From assembly GCA_910586755.1 (NCBI GenBank), contig CAJUJM010000092.1, positions 1 to 32,430 of the forward strand: 32,430 bases of DNA, in the 5' to 3' direction. Made by a program: the position numbers and the translations under genes. Below are positions 24,151 to 32,430 of the stretch, in pieces. The notes under the pieces were generated by a model, which made no database searches, was not told the DNA's origin, and worked only from the letters and a program-made list of their open reading frames with translations. The DNA is from an uncultured Lachnospiraceae bacterium. Lineage in GTDB: Bacteria > Bacillota > Clostridia > Lachnospirales > Lachnospiraceae. Each line of letters starts with the position of its first letter. The stretch's first letter is position 1.

Positions 24151-26652
24151 ATGAAAGTCTGTACCACTGCGTATGCCGTAACCAAACAGGACAATTATTT
24201 TTCCATTGCCACCAATTGTGTGGAGATCCGCGTTCTGTTTCTGACGGACTCTATTTTAAGAATCCGGGCCGGCTTTGACGGGGAGTTTGAAGAGGAATCC
24301 TACAGCCTGGTAATGACAGCCTGGGAAGACCGGATGGACGGGTTCTTAAAGGACTACCGGAAACGAATTACCGCCGCAGAAGCCACACTAAAGGACGGAG
24401 AAGAAAAGGCGGTGATTCAGGGGAAAGAGCTGACTGTGATCGTAGAAAAGTCGCCTTTCCGCATCTGTGTGTATGACAGAGAAGGCGACCTGCTCCACGC
24501 AGACATTGTGGATCTGGCTTACCAGGAAGACTCCAACCGCCGCCGTATCCACACCAGTGAGATCACCCCTGACGACTGCTTCTATGGCTTTGGCGAAAAG
24601 AGCGGGGAGTTTAATAAGGCCCAGAAATTTATGGGGATGAGTCCCAAAGACGCCATGGGATACAACCCTAAGGAGACCGATTCCCTGTATAAACACATTC
24701 CATTTTATATCAAGCTGAGCAAGAACACCAAAAAGGCAGTAGGCTACTTCTACCACAATACCTATGAGTGTGATTTCGACATGGGCAGAGAGAAGAGCAA
24801 TTACTGGAAAATGCACAGCCGTTACCGGGCAGACGGAGGCGATATTGATTTGTTCCTCATTGCAGGCCCTTCTGTCCGCAAGGTAGTAGAGCGCTACACC
24901 GACCTTACCGGCAAATCTGCCCTGCTTCCCCGTACCGCCCTGGGCTACCTGGGATCCTCCATGTACTATCCGGAGCTGGAGGCAGACTGCGACGATGCCA
25001 TTACCGGATTTATCGACACCACCAGGGAAGAGCAGATTCCGGTAGACGGATTCCAGCTTTCCTCAGGATACTGTACCGTGGAAACGGAAAAAGGGATCAA
25101 GCGCTGCGTATTTACCTGGAATAAAAAGCGTTTTAAGGACCCAAAAGATTTCTTTAAACAGATGAAAGACAGAGGTATTACCGTAACTCCTAACGTGAAA
25201 CCTGGGATCCTGCTGATCCATCCCAAGCTGGAGGAAATGAAGGAGAAAAACATGTTTGTAAAGGGCAGCGAAAGCGACGAGCCTGCAGTAGGAACCTGGT
25301 GGGGCGGCCCGGGCATGTTTGTGGACTTTACCAGGGAATCCACCCGGGAAAACTGGAAAACCATGTTGAAGGAGAATGTCTTAGAATATGGAACCAGCTC
25401 TGTCTGGAATGACAACTGCGAGTATGACAGCCTGGTAGACAAGGACAGCCGGTGCTGTTTTGAGGGAAAAGGCGGGACTATCGGCCAGTTAAAGTCGGTG
25501 ATGTCCAACATCATGTGTCACATTACCAGCGAGGCGGTTCATGAAACCTTTGAAAACACCCGCCCTTATATTGTGTGCCGTTCCGGTCACTGCGGTATCC
25601 AGAGGTATGCCCAGACCTGGGCGGGAGATAATCTGACCTGCTGGGATGCCTTAAAGTACAACATTGCCACTATTTTAGGCATGGGTCTTTCCGGCGTGGC
25701 CAGCCAGGGGTGTGACATTGGCGGCTTTTACGGTCCGGCTCCTGAGGGAGAGCTTTTCATCCGCTGGATCCAGAACGGGATTTTCCAGCCCCGTTTCTCC
25801 ATCCACTCTACCAACACGGACAACACGGTAACAGAGCCCTGGATGTACAGCGATTTAAAAGAGGATATCCGAAAGGCGATTCAGTTCCGTTATGAGCTGA
25901 GCCCTTACCTGTACTCCTTAACCGACAGGGCCCATCGGCTGGGACTTCCTATTATGGAACCTATGTGCAGCGCTTTCCAGAACGATCCCAAGTGCTATGA
26001 GGAGGGCGTGGATTTTATGTTCGGCGACTCCCTGCTGGTGGCAAATGTGGTGGAAAAGGGCGCGAAGACCCGGACTATTTACCTGCCGGAAGGGGATACT
26101 TTCTACGATTTTTATACCAGGGAAGATTATCAGGGGGGCCAGACCATTGAGATTCCCGTTACCATCAGCAGCATCCCGCTGTATGTAAAGAGCGGCGCAA
26201 TCATTCCCATGGCAATGAATAAAATGGATAATCTGGCGACACAGCAGGCAACCGGAATCCGGATTCTCTGTGCAGCAGGGAAAGACGGCCGGTTTGATTT
26301 GTACGAGGACGACGGCGTCACCATGGATTACGAGAAAGGCAAGTATTTAAGAACTCATATTACCATGAAGGCAGGAGAGCGGACTTATCTGGATTTTGAA
26401 CAGGAAGGAAGCTATGAAACCGCAGTGGAGGATCTGTCTATCGACATGATTCACCGGGAGAAATCCCCCTACTGGGTAACGGTGGACGGCGTTAAGATTC
26501 CCCATTTCCTTCACAGAAAGAAATTTGAGGAAGCGGATCAGGGCTGGTATTACAGCCAGAGGCTGAAATCTGTCCAGATAAAATATAAGAATCCCAAGAA
26601 GAGCCACCAGGTATTGGTATCTTTTGAACAATTTGATTTAATCGGAATGTAA
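24151..26652 (+). CDS. Glycoside hydrolase family 31 (alpha-glycosidase)
   Basis: This 833-residue GH31 enzyme has an N-terminal beta-sandwich, a catalytic (beta/alpha)8 barrel and C-terminal beta domains. The nucleophile is Asp421 in SVWNDNCEYD and the acid/base is Asp493 in WAGDNLTCW, both at canonical spacing. Other family parts are ALGYLGSSMYYPE, VDGFQLSSGYC and CDIGGFYG. The common WNDMNEP signature reads WNDNCEYD here, which marks a distinct subfamily. The sulfoquinovosidase-type GEYLP region is also absent. It has no signal peptide, so it cleaves its substrate after uptake. The ATG at 24151 follows AAGGAGG; an in-frame start at 24091 lies over the promoter. It leads an operon with a TRAP transporter, which points to a charged alpha-glycoside. 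The third positions look richer in C than in region 1. Confidence 0.93.
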   Translation: MKVCTTAYAVTKQDNYFSIATNCVEIRVLFLTDSILRIRAGFDGEFEEESYSLVMTAWEDRMDGFLKDYRKRITAAEATLKDGEEKAVIQGKELTVIVEKSPFRICVYDREGDLLHADIVDLAYQEDSNRRRIHTSEITPDDCFYGFGEKSGEFNKAQKFMGMSPKDAMGYNPKETDSLYKHIPFYIKLSKNTKKAVGYFYHNTYECDFDMGREKSNYWKMHSRYRADGGDIDLFLIAGPSVRKVVERYTDLTGKSALLPRTALGYLGSSMYYPELEADCDDAITGFIDTTREEQIPVDGFQLSSGYCTVETEKGIKRCVFTWNKKRFKDPKDFFKQMKDRGITVTPNVKPGILLIHPKLEEMKEKNMFVKGSESDEPAVGTWWGGPGMFVDFTRESTRENWKTMLKENVLEYGTSSVWNDNCEYDSLVDKDSRCCFEGKGGTIGQLKSVMSNIMCHITSEAVHETFENTRPYIVCRSGHCGIQRYAQTWAGDNLTCWDALKYNIATILGMGLSGVASQGCDIGGFYGPAPEGELFIRWIQNGIFQPRFSIHSTNTDNTVTEPWMYSDLKEDIRKAIQFRYELSPYLYSLTDRAHRLGLPIMEPMCSAFQNDPKCYEEGVDFMFGDSLLVANVVEKGAKTRTIYLPEGDTFYDFYTREDYQGGQTIEIPVTISSIPLYVKSGAIIPMAMNKMDNLATQQATGIRILCAAGKDGRFDLYEDDGVTMDYEKGKYLRTHITMKAGERTYLDFEQEGSYETAVEDLSIDMIHREKSPYWVTVDGVKIPHFLHRKKFEEADQGWYYSQRLKSVQIKYKNPKKSHQVLVSFEQFDLIGM

Positions 26653-26667
26653 AGGGGGCAAATCTCT

Positions 26668-27690
26668 ATGAAAAAATTTGCAGCAGTAACACTTGCTCTG
26701 GGCCTTGGAGTCCTGGCCCTTACCGGATGCGCCAGCACCGGAGCGTCCACCAGTGAGGCCGCCACCGCAGAAAATCCAATGGTTTTAACCCTGGCCCACG
26801 GGTTAAGCGAGACCCATACGGTACACATTGCCATGACGGAATTTGCGGATAAGGTCAATGAGAGGACTGACGGGCGGATCCAGGTCCGGATCCTTCCCAA
26901 TGGCCAGCTGGGCTCGGAGAACGAAAATATGGAGCAGTTGATGGCTGGCGTTATCTCCATGACCAAGGTTTCCGCGCCGGGCCTTGCCACCTACAACGAA
27001 GCTTACCACACCTTCGGGCTTCCCTATATTTTTGACAATACCGGGGATTTCTACCACGTTATGGATTCCCAGCAGATGAGAGATTTCTTTCTCTCTTCCC
27101 AGGATGACGGATTTATTACGGTAACTTATTATACCTCCGGCGCCCGCTCTTTCTATACTACTAATAAGGCGGTGCGGACTCCGGCAGATTTAAAGGGCTT
27201 AAAAATCCGGGTTCAGGATATGAAGTCCCAGACAGACATGATGAAGGCCTTAGGCGGAATCCCGGTTACCATGTCCTACGGGGATGTTTATACTTCCTTG
27301 CAGACTGGAATTATTGATGGGGCGGAGAGCAACGAGACTGCCTTGACTACCGGTAAACACGGCGAGGTCTGCAAAGTATTTTCCACCGACGAGCATGCCA
27401 TGATCCCCGACGTACTGGTAATGAGCGCCAAGGTTTGGAAAAATATCAGCCCGGAGGATCAGCAGATTATTTTAGAGGCAGCCTATGAGTCTACCGAGAG
27501 CCACAAAGAAGCATGGGATGCGGCCATCAACGATGCAGTGGAAGAAGCTTCCACTCAGATGAACGTAGAATTTGTAAACGACGTGGATAAGGACGCTTTC
27601 CGCGAAGCTACCAGCAACATGGTGGAGGAATACTGCCAGGAATATCCCGGCGTAAAAAATCTGCTTGACATCATTGATTCCGTAGAGTAA
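26668..27690 (+). CDS. TRAP transporter substrate-binding lipoprotein (DctP family)
   Basis: This 340-residue solute-binding protein is anchored as a lipoprotein: lipobox LTGC at Cys21, then an Ala/Thr/Ser linker. DctP-family features are LTLAHGLSETH at the start of the mature fold, RIQVRILPNGQLGSE, and KGLKIRVQ with Arg181. That Arg normally forms the salt bridge to the substrate carboxylate. YGDVYTSLQTGIIDGAE follows. Retention of this Arg supports an acidic ligand. The ATG follows AAAGGGGGC. The gap to the GH31 gene is only 15 nt, so the two are clearly one operon. The precise ligand cannot be told from sequence. Confidence 0.94.
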   Translation: MKKFAAVTLALGLGVLALTGCASTGASTSEAATAENPMVLTLAHGLSETHTVHIAMTEFADKVNERTDGRIQVRILPNGQLGSENENMEQLMAGVISMTKVSAPGLATYNEAYHTFGLPYIFDNTGDFYHVMDSQQMRDFFLSSQDDGFITVTYYTSGARSFYTTNKAVRTPADLKGLKIRVQDMKSQTDMMKALGGIPVTMSYGDVYTSLQTGIIDGAESNETALTTGKHGEVCKVFSTDEHAMIPDVLVMSAKVWKNISPEDQQIILEAAYESTESHKEAWDAAINDAVEEASTQMNVEFVNDVDKDAFREATSNMVEEYCQEYPGVKNLLDIIDSVE

Positions 27691-27705
27691 AGGGGGATTG
27701 TTTCC

Positions 27706-28209
27706 ATGAAAGAAATATTATCTGCTGTGAAAAAAATCATGACAAAGCTTTTGGCCGGAATCGCAACGGTTCTGCTGTCCGTCATGACCCTGCTGGTTTT
27801 ATACCAGGTATTTACCCGTTACATTTTAAACAGCCCGGCCGCCTTTACCGAGGAGCTGGTGCGCTATTTCCTAATCTGGACCAGCTTTATCGGCGCAGCC
27901 TATGCGTTTTTTACCAGACAGCACATGTGCCTGATTGTGGTTCGGGACAGCCTAAAGCCTGCCGGTAAGAAAGTCCTTATGGCAGCAGTGGATTTGCTGA
28001 TTCTGGTATTTGCCCTGTTTGTTATCACCATCGGCGGTTTTAAGCTGGCCATGAGCGCGGAGAAGGTATTTTCCGCACTCCTTGGAATCCCCAGAAGCCT
28101 GGTTTATGCCGTAGCCCCCATCTCCGGAATCTTTATTATCGCGGCCCAGGTCATCAACCTGTATGAGGATATTACCGGAATTACCATTGAAGGAGGGAAT
28201 GAAGAATGA
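27706..28209 (+). CDS. TRAP transporter small permease (DctQ family)
   Basis: This 167-residue membrane protein has four hydrophobic helices and the DctQ hallmark. A QVFTRYI segment is followed by FTEELVRYFLIWTSFIGAAYAF (residues about 36-68), and a last helix lies near VAPISGIFIIAAQ. It pairs with the large permease to form the secondary, Na+-driven TRAP translocator. The ATG follows AAAGGGGG. The stop codon overlaps the next start by 4 nt (ATGA), implying translational coupling and fixed stoichiometry. Confidence 0.93.
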   Translation: MKEILSAVKKIMTKLLAGIATVLLSVMTLLVLYQVFTRYILNSPAAFTEELVRYFLIWTSFIGAAYAFFTRQHMCLIVVRDSLKPAGKKVLMAAVDLLILVFALFVITIGGFKLAMSAEKVFSALLGIPRSLVYAVAPISGIFIIAAQVINLYEDITGITIEGGNEE

Positions 28210-29507
28210 GTATAGGAGCTACTACCATCATCTTGTTTGCGGTTTTTGCGCTGCTGTTGTTTGCCAGCTGCCCCATTTCCGTCAGCATTGTAATCTCTTC
28301 CATTGTTGCGGCTGTTTCCTCCTTGTCCTGGGATCAGATTACCTTCATCACCATGCAGAAGATGAACAGCGGCGTGGAGAGCTTCTCCCTGCTTGCAATC
28401 CCGCTCTTTATTTTAGCAGGAAACATTATGAATAACGGCGGTATCGCCAGACGATTGGTAAACTTTGCAAAGCTTTTTGTAGGCTGGATCCCCGGATCCC
28501 TGGCCCAGGCCAATATTGTGGGAAATATGCTGTTTGGAGCTCTGTCCGGATCTTCTGTTGCCGCGGCATCCGCAATGGGCGGCTGCATCTACCCCATTCA
28601 GAAGGACGAGGGCTATGACCCGGCCTTTGCCACCGCAGTAAACATTGCTTCCGCGCCTACCGGACTTTTGATTCCGCCTACCAGCGCGTTTATCGTGTAT
28701 TCCACGGTAGCAGGGGGCGTGTCTATCTCCACTCTGTTTATGGCCGGATATGTTCCCGGCATTTTAATGGGAGCGGGTTCCATGGTAGTTGCTTTTATTT
28801 ACGCGAAGAAGCACAAATATCCGGTATCCGGAAAAGCTGCCATGTCTGAGGCTTTGAAGGTCACCTTGGAAGCCCTTCCCAGCCTGCTGTTAATCGTCAT
28901 TGTCATTGGCGGTATTGTAGGCGGTATCTTCACCGCAACCGAGGGCGCTGGCATCTGCGTACTGTATTGCCTGATTCTGTCCCTGTGCTACAAGAGCCTT
29001 ACCATGAAGTCCTTTATGAAGATTCTGGTAAACAGCGCCTGCACCAGCGGTATTATCCTGTTTTTGATTTCCGCTTCATCAGCCATGTCTTTTGTTATGG
29101 CATATTCGGGAATTCCGGCGGCCATCAGCTCCGCTATCATGTCCGTATCTACCAACAAGTACGTGATTTTCCTGTTGATGAATGTTATCCTGATGGTAGT
29201 GGGAATGTTTATGGATATTACCCCGGCAATCCTGATTTTTACTCCGATTTTCCTGCCTATTGCAGAGAGTCTGGGAATGTCTAATATTCAGTTTGGCGTT
29301 ATGCTGATTTTCAACATGTGTTTAGGCAACATTACCCCGCCGGTAGGTTCTGTATTATTTGTAGGCTGCGGCATCAGCAAGATCAGCATCGAAGAGGTTA
29401 CCAAGACTCTGCTTCCCTATTTCGCAGTGCTGTTCCTGATTTTAATGGCAGTCACCTATATTCCGGCATTGTCTCTGGGAGTTCCGTCTCTCATGGGGCT
29501 TCTGTAA
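28206..29507 (+). CDS. TRAP transporter large permease (DctM family)
   Basis: This 433-residue polytopic protein of the DctM/SiaM class has about 12 hydrophobic segments. Family motifs include LLAIPLFILAGNIMNNGGIARRL near residue 60, LSGSSVAAASAMGG near 120, IPPTSAFIVYSTVAG near 160, MFMDITPAILIFTPIFLPI near 340 and NITPPVGSVLFVG near 380. It is the transport channel and uses a Na+ gradient in characterised relatives. It overlaps dctQ by 4 nt. No terminator is visible after it; the ogt promoter starts 7 nt downstream. Confidence 0.95.
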   Translation: MSIGATTIILFAVFALLLFASCPISVSIVISSIVAAVSSLSWDQITFITMQKMNSGVESFSLLAIPLFILAGNIMNNGGIARRLVNFAKLFVGWIPGSLAQANIVGNMLFGALSGSSVAAASAMGGCIYPIQKDEGYDPAFATAVNIASAPTGLLIPPTSAFIVYSTVAGGVSISTLFMAGYVPGILMGAGSMVVAFIYAKKHKYPVSGKAAMSEALKVTLEALPSLLLIVIVIGGIVGGIFTATEGAGICVLYCLILSLCYKSLTMKSFMKILVNSACTSGIILFLISASSAMSFVMAYSGIPAAISSAIMSVSTNKYVIFLLMNVILMVVGMFMDITPAILIFTPIFLPIAESLGMSNIQFGVMLIFNMCLGNITPPVGSVLFVGCGISKISIEEVTKTLLPYFAVLFLILMAVTYIPALSLGVPSLMGLL

Positions 29508-29513
29508 CCGGAC

Positions 29514-29542
29514 TTGACGCACCTTTTCTCTGTGCTTATAAT
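29514..29542 (+). promoter_or_regulatory. Near-consensus sigma-A promoter of ogt
   Basis: TTGACG (29514-29519), a 17-nt spacer and TATAAT (29537-29542) differ from consensus at one base. It sits 7 nt after the dctM stop and 38 nt before the ogt start, so ogt is likely transcribed constitutively and independently of the TRAP operon. Confidence 0.85.
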
Positions 29543-29579
29543 AGGCTGTAACAGGTTGGATGAGGAAAGGTGGTTACAT

Positions 29580-30074
29580 ATGATATGGATTTGCAGATAC
29601 CAGTCCCCATTGGGAGCAGTCACCATGGCTGCAAAGAAAGAGGCGCTGACCGGTCTGTGGTTTGACGGACAGAAATATTTTGGATCGACTCTGACAAAAG
29701 ACTGGGAAGAAAAGGAACTGCCGGTTTTCGATACGGCAAAGCGCTGGCTGGATACTTATTTTAAAGGAGCCAACCCAGATTTTATGCCGCCTCTTGATAC
29801 AGGCGGAACAGAATTTCAGAGGGAAGTGTGGGAGATTTTAAAAGCCATTCCCTACGGAAAGACCATAACATATGGACAGATCGGGGCGAAAATAGCAGAG
29901 AAGAGAGGACTTTCCTCTATGTCGGCCCAGGCCGTGGGGAATGCGGTGGGGAGAAACCCCATCTCTATCCTGATTCCATGCCACAGAGTTGTGGGAGCCA
30001 GCGGAAGCTTAACCGGGTATGCCGGAGGAATTGAGAAGAAGAGGGCGCTGCTTACCCTGGAAAAGGCGATATAA
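29580..30074 (+). CDS. ogt: Methylated-DNA--protein-cysteine S-methyltransferase
   Basis: This 165-residue single-turnover DNA repair protein removes O6-alkyl groups from guanine onto its own cysteine. The active-site motif is IPCHRVVG with Cys134. The DNA-binding helix region carries PYGKTITYGQIG and QAVGNAVGRNP. It lacks the Ada N-terminal regulatory domain, so it is the Ogt/AGT form, with normal length. The ATG at 29580 follows AAAGGTGG; an in-frame TTG at 29514 lies in the promoter. It is monocistronic between a strong promoter and a bidirectional terminator, and has no functional link to the neighbouring catabolic genes. Confidence 0.95.
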   Translation: MIWICRYQSPLGAVTMAAKKEALTGLWFDGQKYFGSTLTKDWEEKELPVFDTAKRWLDTYFKGANPDFMPPLDTGGTEFQREVWEILKAIPYGKTITYGQIGAKIAEKRGLSSMSAQAVGNAVGRNPISILIPCHRVVGASGSLTGYAGGIEKKRALLTLEKAI

Positions 30075-30087
30075 CAAAAATGATACA

Positions 30088-30123
30088 AAAAACAGGCCGG
30101 AACAAAATTTCCGACCTGTTTTT
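30088..30123. terminator. Bidirectional rho-independent terminator
   Basis: AAAAACAGG pairs with CCTGTTTTT and CGGAA with TTCCG around a 6-nt loop, with one internal C/A mismatch. The A-run on one side and T-run on the other let it end both ogt and the convergent hypothetical gene. Confidence 0.9.
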
Positions 30124-30142
30124 CTGCAATTTAAAAATTAAC

Positions 30143-30778
30143 TTAGTTGGCAGCCCCGTGGCTCTTATAATACTCATCAAACAGATTATTTACTGCAGTA
30201 TGGGTTTCTCCACAGATAGAGGGAAGAGCTCCGCCCCATGCAGCGCCAGCCTGCTTAAAGCCCTTTTCTACAGCAGCCTGCATTTCTCTCATTTTGTCTA
30301 CATCATCCCCTGCAAGGGCCTGAGCAAAATCAAAAATTCTCTGAGAGGTCTGAGATACACCCCAGAAACCATTCTCGGAAATAGCCTGGGTAGCTTCCTC
30401 TTTGGTTTTTGCATCAACGGAATAATTTCCGCTTGCTACAAATTTCCAGAAGTTGTCGCCGCTTGCCATAGCGCCGTTAATACCCTGCTTATGGAAGGTC
30501 TGAAGCATCATATTGGTAAAACGCGCCATCTGATTATTTACGTCATCCTTTAAGCTCTGAACCAGAGCAGCGCGTTCAGACTTGCTCATTTTGGAAATAT
30601 CGGGAGTGCTGCTAATCTCTGCCCGGTCAGTATCGGGCTTTTTAGCCTCAGAAGCAGCGGCTTCTGCTTCCTTCTTAGGATCGGCAGGTTTGGTAGATGC
30701 AGCGGGTGCGCTGGTGTAGGCGCTCTGCACTGCGGTTGCATTTTTGCTGTAGGTTACGTCATTTAATATAGACATCAT
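30143..30778 (-). CDS. Hypothetical protein with Ala/Lys-rich linker
   Basis: I do not recognise this 211-residue protein with confidence. It has a short N-terminal segment (MMSILNDVTYS), then an Ala/Pro/Lys/Glu-rich disordered linker to about residue 60. A mixed helical middle (SERAALVQSLKDDVNNQMA) follows. The C-terminal part is folded and contains GFWGVSQTSQRIFDFAQALAG, ending in WGGALPSICGETHTAVNNLFDEYY. This last part recalls a small uncharacterised domain seen in hypothetical proteins of several phyla (possibly DUF5610-like, from memory). There is no signal peptide or membrane segment. AAGGAGG (plus-strand 30784-30790) supports the ATG at 30778, or the next codon at 30775. The reading frame is credible because it has this site, a terminator, and even protein-like composition. 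Confidence 0.75.
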   Translation of the reverse strand: MMSILNDVTYSKNATAVQSAYTSAPAASTKPADPKKEAEAAASEAKKPDTDRAEISSTPDISKMSKSERAALVQSLKDDVNNQMARFTNMMLQTFHKQGINGAMASGDNFWKFVASGNYSVDAKTKEEATQAISENGFWGVSQTSQRIFDFAQALAGDDVDKMREMQAAVEKGFKQAGAAWGGALPSICGETHTAVNNLFDEYYKSHGAAN

Positions 30779-30903
30779 ACACGCCTCCTTTTGGATAATA
30801 TACATTTTATAATTTCACAATTGATATATGTTTCAATATATCTTCTATTTACTATATCGGCAGGTTTTACCAGGAAATAAAGAAAAATACCAGAAATATG
30901 AAA

Positions 30904-30940
30904 AAATTTGGCAGCAGCCGGGACTCTGCCGCTTCAAATT
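30904..30940 (+). repeat. Inverted repeat in the divergent intergenic region
   Basis: AATTTG and GGCAG pair with CTGCC and CAAATT, with a 4-nt bulge (GCTT) and an 11-nt loop. It lies just upstream of the candidate promoter of the SWIM-domain gene and has no T-run. It could be an operator or a structural remnant. Confidence 0.4.
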
Positions 30941-30941
30941 C

Positions 30942-30970
30942 TTTACGGGGCCGCCGGTATGTGATAAAGT
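30942..30970 (+). promoter_or_regulatory. Weak promoter candidate for the SWIM/SNF2-type gene
   Basis: TTTACG, a 17-nt spacer and TAAAGT each match four of six consensus bases, 64 nt before the ATG. It is the only reasonable candidate seen in this 229-nt divergent region. Confidence 0.35.
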
Positions 30971-31034
30971 AAAAGGAATACTGGAACCGGGGATGTTCCC
31001 TGCAATCTCCAGGCATAAGAGAGGAAGGATACGG

Positions 31035-32430
31035 ATGCTGCTTGTAAGTACAATTCGAAAAGAATGTTTTTCTGCCACCTATCAAAAAGGAGCCAACATT
31101 TATCTGTCAGACAAAATCGAAGACCAGACTCTTAAGAAAGAAGACGGGAAGAGCCAGATAAGGGCAGATGTCATTGGCAGCGGAAGGCAGCGGTATAAAA
31201 CCAGCGTGATCATAAGCGATGACGACGAGATTATAGAATATTCCTGCACCTGTCCCGCCTATTCCACTTATTTTGGTATGTGTAAGCACTGTGTGGCCCT
31301 GGCCCTGTCCTACCGGGGATATCAGCTTGCAAAGGAGAAGAGGGGGAAGGAGCAGGAGCCCCCCGCCGGAAAACCAGGACTTTCCAAAACAGCCGCTTCA
31401 AAAGGAAGTCAGAAAAAAGTCCGGCCAGTTACCTCAAGCCAGTTAAAAACTATGATTTCCAGCTATGCTTCCATGGAAAAAAGCAGATTTATGGAAGGAT
31501 ACAGGGGAGAGATTGAGCTGATTCCGGAGTTTGAGAATTTCGGTCAGAACATGTCGGTAGAATTTAAAATCGGTTCCCAAAGGAAATATATACTGAAAAA
31601 CATCTGCAAGATGCTGGATTGTGTGGAAAAGGGGACCTATGATTCTTATGGAAAGAATTTGGGCTTTGTTCACACCCGGGATGCTTTCACAAAGGAGGCC
31701 CTTCAGTGGATTGACTTTTTGTCCTTCGTTCTACGGGCCAGGTATCACAATTTTTCCTTTTCCAGCCAGAGTTATTCCAGCAATTTCAGAAAAATCCTCT
31801 TGCAGGCCCTGGGACTGGAAAAATGTTTTCAGATGTATCTGTATATGGGGAAACCGCTGCAGGCAGACGGGAAGGAATATGAGATAAAAGATGAGAATCC
31901 CAGGCTGAAGCTGACGGTGACAGCAGAAGGGGAAGATGGCGTCCGGCTGAAAATGGATCCCATTCAGGCCATTTACGGAAGCTCCAGACGGTATCTGGTA
32001 TCCGGCCAGACCATTTATCAATGCAGCCCGGAATTTTCTGTGGAGGTATGGCCGGCGCTTGTGGCTTTGGGCGCGGTGAGACCGGAAGGTTCTTATTACT
32101 ATTATGGCCGGGAAGAACCGCTCTATCTGGATAAAGAGGATTTCAGAGGATTTTTTGGAAACGTGGCCCCGGTTTTAGAGCCATATCTGGAGATTGTCAC
32201 CGAGAATTTCGACCCGGATCAGTACCGGCCAAGAGAGGCGGAGCTTTGCGTATACCTGGAATATGAAAAAGGGGCCCCTTACTCCATCCAGGCAAGGGCG
32301 GAGGCTGTCTATGGAGACGCAGTCTATGATGTCTATGAGGATATGGACCTGGAGAAGGAGTACCGGGATGTGGAAAAGGAACGGCTTTTGACAGAAGAGT
32401 TAAACAAATATTTTGTTTTTGAAAAAGGAA
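31035..32430 (+). CDS. SWIM zinc-finger / SNF2-associated protein, probable helicase N-terminal part, cut by window end
   Basis: The frame is open from the ATG at 31035 (after GAGGAAGGA) to the last base, with 465 complete codons visible. Residues about 72-88 contain a SWIM zinc finger (CTC, then CKHC; pattern CxC-xn-CxH). A Lys/Pro-rich linker and a long beta-rich region follow, of the kind found N-terminal to the ATPase in bacterial SNF2-type helicases (SNF2-associated domain). The SNF2 motor itself would lie beyond the window, so the helicase call is from the N-terminal architecture only. Such proteins are nucleic-acid-binding and cytosolic. It is divergent from the hypothetical gene. Confidence 0.85.
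   Translation, partial: MLLVSTIRKECFSATYQKGANIYLSDKIEDQTLKKEDGKSQIRADVIGSGRQRYKTSVIISDDDEIIEYSCTCPAYSTYFGMCKHCVALALSYRGYQLAKEKRGKEQEPPAGKPGLSKTAASKGSQKKVRPVTSSQLKTMISSYASMEKSRFMEGYRGEIELIPEFENFGQNMSVEFKIGSQRKYILKNICKMLDCVEKGTYDSYGKNLGFVHTRDAFTKEALQWIDFLSFVLRARYHNFSFSSQSYSSNFRKILLQALGLEKCFQMYLYMGKPLQADGKEYEIKDENPRLKLTVTAEGEDGVRLKMDPIQAIYGSSRRYLVSGQTIYQCSPEFSVEVWPALVALGAVRPEGSYYYYGREEPLYLDKEDFRGFFGNVAPVLEPYLEIVTENFDPDQYRPREAELCVYLEYEKGAPYSIQARAEAVYGDAVYDVYEDMDLEKEYRDVEKERLLTEELNKYFVFEKG

Noticed and set aside
24966..25514. 182-residue minus-strand open frame inside the GH31 gene
   Set aside because: It is a shadow of a strongly supported catalytic domain. Its composition is low-complexity Ser/Pro/Phe and no start site is seen.
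24151..26652. Assignment of the GH31 enzyme as a YihQ-type sulfoquinovosidase
   Set aside because: The region around the nucleophile reads WNDNCEYD, not the GEYLP-type sequence of YihQ, and no sulfosugar catabolic genes are adjacent.
30080..30553. 157-residue plus-strand open frame opposite the hypothetical protein
   Set aside because: It starts at the bidirectional terminator and has no ribosome binding site. The minus-strand frame has AAGGAGG, a linker-plus-domain layout and a terminator.

Overview
The window looks like the chromosome of a low-to-mid GC Gram-positive Clostridia, most likely a gut Lachnospiraceae of the Hungatella/Enterocloster type. That placement is an inference from strong AAGGAGG ribosome binding sites, sigma-A style promoters and Clostridia-like protein families. 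I see no rRNA, tRNA, CRISPR array, insertion sequence or phage gene. The content is accessory metabolism: three substrate-specific catabolic loci, each next to its own regulator, separated by a few housekeeping genes.

Region 1 (1-13636) is one long plus-strand operon that ends at a rho-independent terminator. It opens with the 3' part of a ROK repressor. After it come an MBL-fold hydrolase, an aldo/keto reductase and an MglBAC-like sugar ABC transporter. The rest encodes two paralogous L-fucose/L-arabinose-isomerase-like proteins, a class II ketose-bisphosphate aldolase, a PfkB kinase, a VOC protein, an HSL-type alpha/beta hydrolase and an AllA-like cupin. Import, isomerisation, phosphorylation and aldol cleavage together make a complete sugar route. 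The extra enzymes suggest an unusual, modified hexose-like substrate. This is the best candidate for an undescribed system.

Region 2 (13637-15132) holds a stand-alone DUF4143-type AAA ATPase. It has its own promoter, a 7-bp inverted repeat overlapping the -10, and its own terminator. The 308 bases between the preceding gene and this one (13509-13816) contain only the terminator of region 1, this promoter/operator and a leader hairpin.

Region 3 (15133-23120) is an AraC regulator divergent from a five-gene operon: diaminopropionate ammonia-lyase, NhaC-family antiporter, M20 amidohydrolase, LctP-family permease and a carboxyltransferase of the OadA/PycB type without a biotin domain. It reads as uptake, deacylation and deamination of a 2,3-diaminopropionate derivative to pyruvate and ammonia.

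Region 4 (23102-29507) is a second AraC regulator divergent from a GH31 glycosidase and a complete TRAP transporter (DctP, DctQ, DctM). This implies import and hydrolysis of an anionic alpha-glycoside.

Region 5 (29508-32430) has ogt with a near-consensus promoter, a bidirectional terminator, a minus-strand hypothetical protein, and the 5' part of a SWIM/SNF2-type helicase gene that runs off the window.
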